Assembly: GCA_963920705.1 (NCBI GenBank)
Contig: OY987236.1
Span: forward strand, 10,464,190 to 10,528,189
DNA length: 64,000 nt
From: Odiellus spinosus
Lineage: Eukaryota; Arthropoda; Arachnida; Opiliones; Phalangiidae
Direction: 5' to 3'
Both the position numbers and the translations under genes were made by a program. Shown piece by piece: positions 59,753 through 64,000 of this stretch (positions are counted from its first letter, which is position 1; each line of letters begins with the position of its first letter). A model generated the notes under the pieces. The model worked only from the letters and a program-made list of their open reading frames with translations, had not been told where the DNA came from and made no database searches.

Positions 59753-59867
59753 GGTGTTTGGTACGGCCATAGCGGTATCCGCTTTCTTGAATATGTTGAT
59801 ACCCGGAGCGGCTAAAGTTCATCCGGGACTACTTATCTTCGTAAGAGTTCTTCAAGGATTAGTAGAG
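59753..59867 (+). CDS. VGLUT-like transporter, exon with third and start of fourth helix
   Basis: One base completes the split arginine codon, then [20 protein letters not shown] and [18 protein letters not shown] follow. The acceptor (AG at 59751-59752) lies behind a long pyrimidine tract, and the donor GTGAGT at 59868 is near consensus. The intron before it is only 169 bp, in contrast to the kilobase introns elsewhere in the gene. [10 protein letters not shown] aligns with FVRILQGLVEG of vertebrate VGLUTs. Both the arginine and the glutamate seven residues later (R184 and E191 in rat VGLUT2, from memory) are kept. The exon ends in phase 0; family alignment predicts GVTYPACHGIW next, but I find no such exon before 64000. 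A family D transposon starts only 45 bp after this exon. Confidence 0.92.
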
Positions 59868-59911
59868 GTGAGTGTTCAGTTTCAAAAGTTTCAGATTTTT
59901 GTATGTGATAT

Positions 59912-60226
59912 CAAGAATCCATTCAGGTTCCATAAGAATATGGGAGCATAGCTTTAGCCTCTGGTACCATCCTCCCAAACTTTGTAACAAAAGTTCGTCT
60001 GCAATTTTCGCAACATTTGTTCGCTTAGATCTTTTTTCGGTCGGCTCCATTTTTATTACCCAAAATATTATGTCAAGGTCGTTAGTGGCGCGGGTTAATA
60101 ATAGATGTCAGGAGCGATTTACTTGAAAAATCGATTCGAAGCAGACGAACTTTTGCTACAAAGTTTGGGAGGATGGTTATTGAATCGCGGCCCTCCTATA
60201 TTCTTATGGAACCGAATGAATTCTTG
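59912..60226 (+). mobile_element. Family D transposon, copy 3, beside a splice donor
   Basis: Inverted ends as in copies 1 and 2, with small changes in the right end. GTGATAT (59905-59911 and 60227-60233) is the 7-bp duplication. It sits 45 bp downstream of the VGLUT-like exon ending at 59867. Confidence 0.95.
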
Positions 60227-60241
60227 GTGATATAGGTATTG

Positions 60242-60480
60242 GCAAAGGTCTACCACTTTCTTCCATAAAAGTAAACAGCGCCCCGTAGTTTAGTACTATC
60301 AGCAAACGTACTAGCCCATCACTTAAAAATCATCACCCCTGTCTGGATCGAGTGATTTGGACACTTCCTCGATATTTTGAGTCGGGAGAGAGAGAGAGAA
60401 GGAATTTAGGCGGGCCGGGCTTGGCTATATAGTCTTCCCTCCCGTCCTATTTCCGGTATTTCTCATAAGAGCTTCCGATT
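60242..60480 (+). mobile_element. Family E element, one arm, in intron 4
   Basis: TCTACCACTTTCTTCCATAA, AGTAAACAGCGCCCCGTAGT, GCCCATCACTTAAAAATCAT, GATATTTTGAGTCGGGAGAG and TTTAGGCGGGCC. It begins 9 bp after the family D duplication. Confidence 0.8.
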
Positions 60481-60872
60481 TCACTATTTACACCGACTGC
60501 GGCCGCTAGAGTATCTCGAATCAGAATCTGCTGGTACATTTAATTGTTGTAAGTTTTAAAGCGGGCAGAGATCATCAAACGATAGCTCGCGGGCTTTCTA
60601 GCGTCAATCGCGAAGGGTATCAGTTTTTTACAGGTAAAATTAATGTTTAGAAATAAGAACATTATAGTTTCGGTGCATGAAGTACAGTGCACAGCAGCCG
60701 GATATTTTTTTTTTTCTAAGTTCCTCCTATTCGAGTAAATGGACACTGTCCTTGAACAGGCGGAGTTAACCTTGGATTACACTCGTGTAAAAATATTTAT
60801 GGTTTTAGAATAGCCATGTAGAGGTATGAAAATATTTTAAAATCCACAGAAAATTAAGGTTAATTGACAGGC
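60481..60872. other. Intron 4, nothing recognised
   Basis: No repeat or exon that I can support. Confidence 0.4.
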
Positions 60873-61258
60873 CTATACACAGGGTGTTTCGAAAATGGTG
60901 GTAGGACCGAGCTACAGTGGGTTCTATGGGTCATTATAAGACGAAAATGTTCTACGACGTTTTGTCGTAATGGGGGCCGTTTAAGAGTTACAAAATTAAT
61001 CATGTACTAATGACCCCTTAACGTACATTAATAAACGTATACTCAATGATAAAATACGCCTAATTATTTAGCATTGATTTTAGCATTGAGTATACGTTTA
61101 TTGATGTACGTTAAGGGGTCATCAGCGCATGATTCATTTCGTAACTTTTAAACGGCGCCTCGTATGACAAACGTCATAGATGATTTTCGTCTTAAAATGG
61201 CCCATAGAACCCACTGTAGCTCGGTCCTACCACCAATTTCGAAACACCCTGTATATAG
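60873..61258. mobile_element. Long foldback element with CAGGGTGTTTCGAAA ends
   Basis: Nearly the entire 386 bp is one inverted repeat: ACAGGGTGTTTCGAAA, GGTAGGACCGAGCTACAGTG, TTAACGTACATTAATAAACG and TATACTCAATG on the left, all inverted on the right, with a loop near 61050-61080. Pairing continues a few bases outward (GCCTATA/TATAGGC). No frame of note. Confidence 0.9.
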
Positions 61259-61590
61259 GCTCAAGACTCCAGATACTCAAATAGTGGCATACTTAAGATT
61301 CCTATTATGGTCTTCTGCTAAAATTGAATCACAATGTTTACTAGTTTATAAATCCCCTAATGGGTAAACAGAAATTTCAATATAAACCGAAATTAAAAAT
61401 TCCATTGTTAAACTAGATGTCAACATAATAATCAAAAGCAATTTCGGGTTGTTTTCATCAAGTATAAATTAAGCTATATAGAATATAGACCGAGAACTAG
61501 CCTCTAAATGTAATGTAAATAATAGAATGAGATTCAGGGACGAATGAAGCTCGGCAACCAATTATATTCTATCGATTCCTTAATTAAAAT
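61259..61590. other. Intron 4, nothing recognised
   Basis: No repeat or exon that I can support. Confidence 0.4.
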
Positions 61591-61894
61591 AAGCTACGGT
61601 CACACTAGCATTTCTTAATCGATTTGAAACGGTAAAATCAAACCGATATTCGAATCGTCAGGAATCGTTTTAAGCGTCACGTGTTCACGCATTATCTTTA
61701 TAAATTGATTTATTGTGGATTTGTGGCTTCATCTATCGATTGTTCAAACCGAATCTGTATGAAACTGGTTCTCGAAGCAGTTTCGAGAAATCGAATCAAA
61801 TCGATTCGAGAAAAACAGTTTCCTGTTCACACGACTCTAGCGAAACGTTTTGGAACTGTTTAAATCGATTCCTAGACCTAGTATGAACGCAGCT
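61591..61894 (+). mobile_element. Family A MITE, full-length
   Basis: AAGCTACGGTCACACTAGCA to CTAGTATGAACGCAGCT, near-identical to 34838-35142 apart from a small duplication (GGATTTGTGGC). ATA occurs on both sides. Confidence 0.93.
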
Positions 61895-62045
61895 ATATAC
61901 TCCCACAAACTTACATAAAGTTTCCAAAGTTATAAATTGGTTTCTAGTTAAATATTTGTTTTTAATCATTTTACTGGTGAATAAGGTATATTTTAACGAT
62001 AATGAATCATCACATTATGTCGGGCTTCATTCTCCGTTTAAGTTA
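61895..62045. mobile_element. Family B right arm, diverged
   Basis: TATAAATTGGTTTCTAGTTA, CATTTTACTGGTGAATAAGG, AACGATAATGAATCA and CTTCATTCTCCGTTTAA follow the arm in order. The adjacent family A copy appears inserted at its inner side. Confidence 0.65.
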
Positions 62046-62237
62046 AGAGTTCCTTCATCCTACTCTATTATTTAGTTTCCTTTATAAAGCTAGGCTATAT
62101 GTCTTAATTTATATTTGATTAAAACTACCAACAACTGCTTACAAATGGGAAACCACGAGCCCGTTTTACAAAATAAACTTGAAAAAAATATGAATCTGAA
62201 AAATTTGAAATGTTACTCGATCGGTTCAAATATAATA

Positions 62238-62462
62238 GCAAAAGTCTACCACTTTATTTCATAAAAGTAAACAACGCCCCGTAGCTTAATACTATCAGCA
62301 AAGGTCTTTGGAGAAATTTCCAGGAAGAGTCCAAATCACTCGAGCCAGACAGGGGTGATGACTTTTTTGGCTAGTCTTAAGTGATGTGCTAGTACGTTTA
62401 ATTGGACCTTTACTGATGGTACTTAGCTACGGGGTGTTGTTTACTTTTATGGACTTTTGATA
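62238..62462. mobile_element. Family E element, both arms, compact 225 bp
   Basis: CAAAAGTCTACCACTTTATT and CATAAAAGTAAACAACGCCC face GGGGTGTTGTTTACTTTTAT and GGACTTTTG. This is the only copy here showing both ends; others keep one arm plus extra interior sequence. Confidence 0.85.
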
Positions 62463-63349
62463 CCATATATATTATTGACTTATTTACATAAATGAGTCCC
62501 GCTCGAAACTTTACTCGACCTATACATACATTTATTATAATAATATTGGGGAAAGGATAAAATATCTTCTAAAGCTTTGTTTGTAGTCGATAAAACATTT
62601 TAACTATATCCCACTTATATTGAAACAATACAACTATAGTTGACTAAACTCGAGTTGACGTGTTCCCTAACAATTAAACCTGTTTATGTTCTGGTTTAAA
62701 TTTTAACCAGTAATACCCGTTTTCAGACCACGGCTAATTACGCCTCGTTTGAAGAGAGTATTACACTAGGCCTTCAAGATTTGTTTCAAATTAGTTTACC
62801 AGAAGCTTGTCGGCTTTGATTTCGTCCATCGGTTTAGATGCAACAAGAACAAAACGTAACATTGGCGTAGTCCTTAAATCCCAGCCTTTCATTTTATCAT
62901 TATTGCTTCAAAACCAATAGACATACGAAAATATCAAATTCCGTCACTAAGGTTGCCGGTGGAAAACACAGAATTATTAATAATACGTGGAAGTTACTGT
63001 TTTGGGCAAAACCTTGATAAATTATTAGAGAGGCAATTTTGTCAAGGGAGGAAACGGGGGGGGCAGAGTGTATAAAGGGGCTTCAGCGATTGGTAAGGCA
63101 ATTTCCGAAATGACTTTCCGGTGCGTCCCGTGGGACACTCACAGTCGCTGTAGATCCCCGAGACATCTCTGACTCAATCCTCCCTCCTTTTAAGCCTATA
63201 CTCTGATGTCTTACGTTATAGTTAGAGTCATAGACCAATAAACCACTAAGGGATAGGCAATCTTCCGTATCGAACATGCAAAGACAGATGATCCAAGACC
63301 TCCATCAGCGAATGAGCATATCCAAGAATTTTTTTAATAAAAAATTCCC
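62463..63349. other. Intron 4 with a family L half copy (62690-62766)
   Basis: CACGGCTAATTACGCCTCGT followed by TTGAAGAGAGTATTA is one family L arm. A GC-rich stretch at 63050-63160 has no supported frame. Confidence 0.5.
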
Positions 63350-63560
63350 GGCAATACGTCGTCATTATGGTCGCGTGGCTATTGTAGAGCCTACAGTTGA
63401 CTCTCGCGCGTTCTGGCACAAGTGATAAGGTCGCTTTCGCGCGTTCTGGCACAAGTGATAAGGTCGCTTTCGCGCGTTCTTTTTCGTAAAAGTACTTAAT
63501 CCAGAAATTTATACCTTTCTCATTAAAATTGTCGTTAATTACGATCCAGAAATAAACTAC
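63350..63560. repeat. Family G-related sequence with a 33-bp tandem duplication
   Basis: ATACGTCGTCATTATGGTCG matches 58855. Then CGCGCGTTCTGGCACAAGTG plus ATAAGGTCGCTTT occurs twice exactly (63405 and 63438), with a third partial start at 63471. TTCGTAAAAGTACTTAATCC follows, as in other family G copies. Confidence 0.7.
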
Positions 63561-64000
63561 CTTCTTTTAGTCATTTAATATTCATTGTCCTTGGAAATAA
63601 TTTGTCTAAGACTATATATAGAGATAGAGATATGATTTTTGCGAGTGTTGATATAAATGAACAGTGACGTACCCATCCAACCCTACATCTTACCCACATT
63701 TCGCCCAATACTCCGCGATGGATTCGAAAATCGCATTTCATATGTTTAGGGTATTATAGATTCATGACGTGGCCTTGCTTAAAAATAGATGACAGTAATG
63801 TAGAAAGGTTGAGGCGGATTAATACACAATATTACACCTCATAAAAAAGAAGTAGTCCTTGTAAACTCGTCGGAAACTATATTGTTTATTGTAGAGGGAT
63901 ACGAATTTATGTCTTGTTTATTAGAATTACAAATTTAAAATGCATATTCACAAAATTTATTATAATTTATTAACAAGAACACTTTGCATGAACTACTTTT
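63561..64000. other. Intron 4, nothing recognised
   Basis: AT-rich; the predicted next transporter exon is not found. Confidence 0.45.

Larger units (their letters stand above)
35569..64000 (+). other. VGLUT-like gene span, 5' part (runs off the window)
   Basis: Joining 35569-35678, 50357-50621, 59462-59583 and 59753-59867 gives 612 bases, exactly 204 codons, with all three junction phases consistent (2, 0, 2). Introns are about 14,678, 8,840 and 169 bp, and a fourth exceeds 4.1 kb. The product so far holds the cytoplasmic N-terminus and helices 1 to about 4 of a transporter that usually has 12 helices and 500-600 residues, so more than half the coding sequence lies beyond the right edge. 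The transcription start is not identified; a non-coding first exon upstream is possible. Confidence 0.7.

Noticed and set aside
1-64000. Retrovirus-like or other capsid-bearing elements, LINEs, CRISPR arrays, bacterial genes
   Set aside because: No polymerase, integrase, capsid or endonuclease motifs were recognised in any frame, and no spaced identical repeats of CRISPR type. The tandem arrays have no unique spacers.

Overview
The window is AT-rich (roughly two thirds A+T by eye) eukaryotic, almost certainly animal, nuclear DNA. It carries one recognisable gene, and the rest is introns or intergenic DNA packed with small non-autonomous DNA transposons and minisatellites. No rRNA, intact tRNA, CRISPR array, bacterial operon, or intact transposase or reverse transcriptase frame is visible. 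Two things point to an arthropod: the gene resembles invertebrate vesicular glutamate transporters, and a degenerate TTAGG-type (AACCT) tract sits near 24640-24675. Species and order cannot be fixed from the sequence.

The gene lies on the + strand in the right half. Four coding exons can be joined with matching phases: 35569-35678 (putative N-terminus), 50357-50621, 59462-59583 and 59753-59867. Together they encode 204 residues of an SLC17 transporter of the VGLUT type: a long cytoplasmic N-terminus, a first membrane helix with ISFGIRCNL, a luminal loop with a glycosylation sequon, then [15 protein letters not shown] and [10 protein letters not shown]. The next exon, expected to begin near GVTYPACHG, is not seen before 64000, so the gene runs out of the window. 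The introns are about 14.7 kb, 8.8 kb and 169 bp.

Layout: 1-9400 holds scattered repeats and degenerate tandem arrays. 9424-10372 is a 24-bp minisatellite of about 39 copies. 14-24 kb holds inverted-repeat elements, a 173-180-bp satellite next to a 46-bp array, a nested transposon cluster (18277-19787), a minisatellite (21530-22190) and an inverted array of TGCGCA motifs around the telomere-like tract. 28-39 kb holds CpG-rich promoter-like islands (an RFX X-box at 28676; YY1/NRF1/E2F-like sites at 38899-39026), more elements and the first VGLUT exon. 39-50 kb is intron 1 with many elements and another CpG-rich island (45770-46100). 50-64 kb is the transporter core exons plus intronic elements.

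The most coherent signal is the mobile-element system. Several families of short elements with inverted ends recur on both strands: (A) ~300 bp with AGCTACGGTCACACTAG ends; (B) TTAA-flanked elements with AGGGAGAATGCAACC ends, conserved arms and changing palindromic cores; (D) three near-identical ~315-bp copies with perfect 30-bp inverted ends and 7-bp target duplications; (E), (G), (H), (J), (K) and (L), smaller families; and two large foldback units (37670-38242 and 60873-61258). All family letters are mine. Names, consensus sequences and superfamilies would need database comparison.
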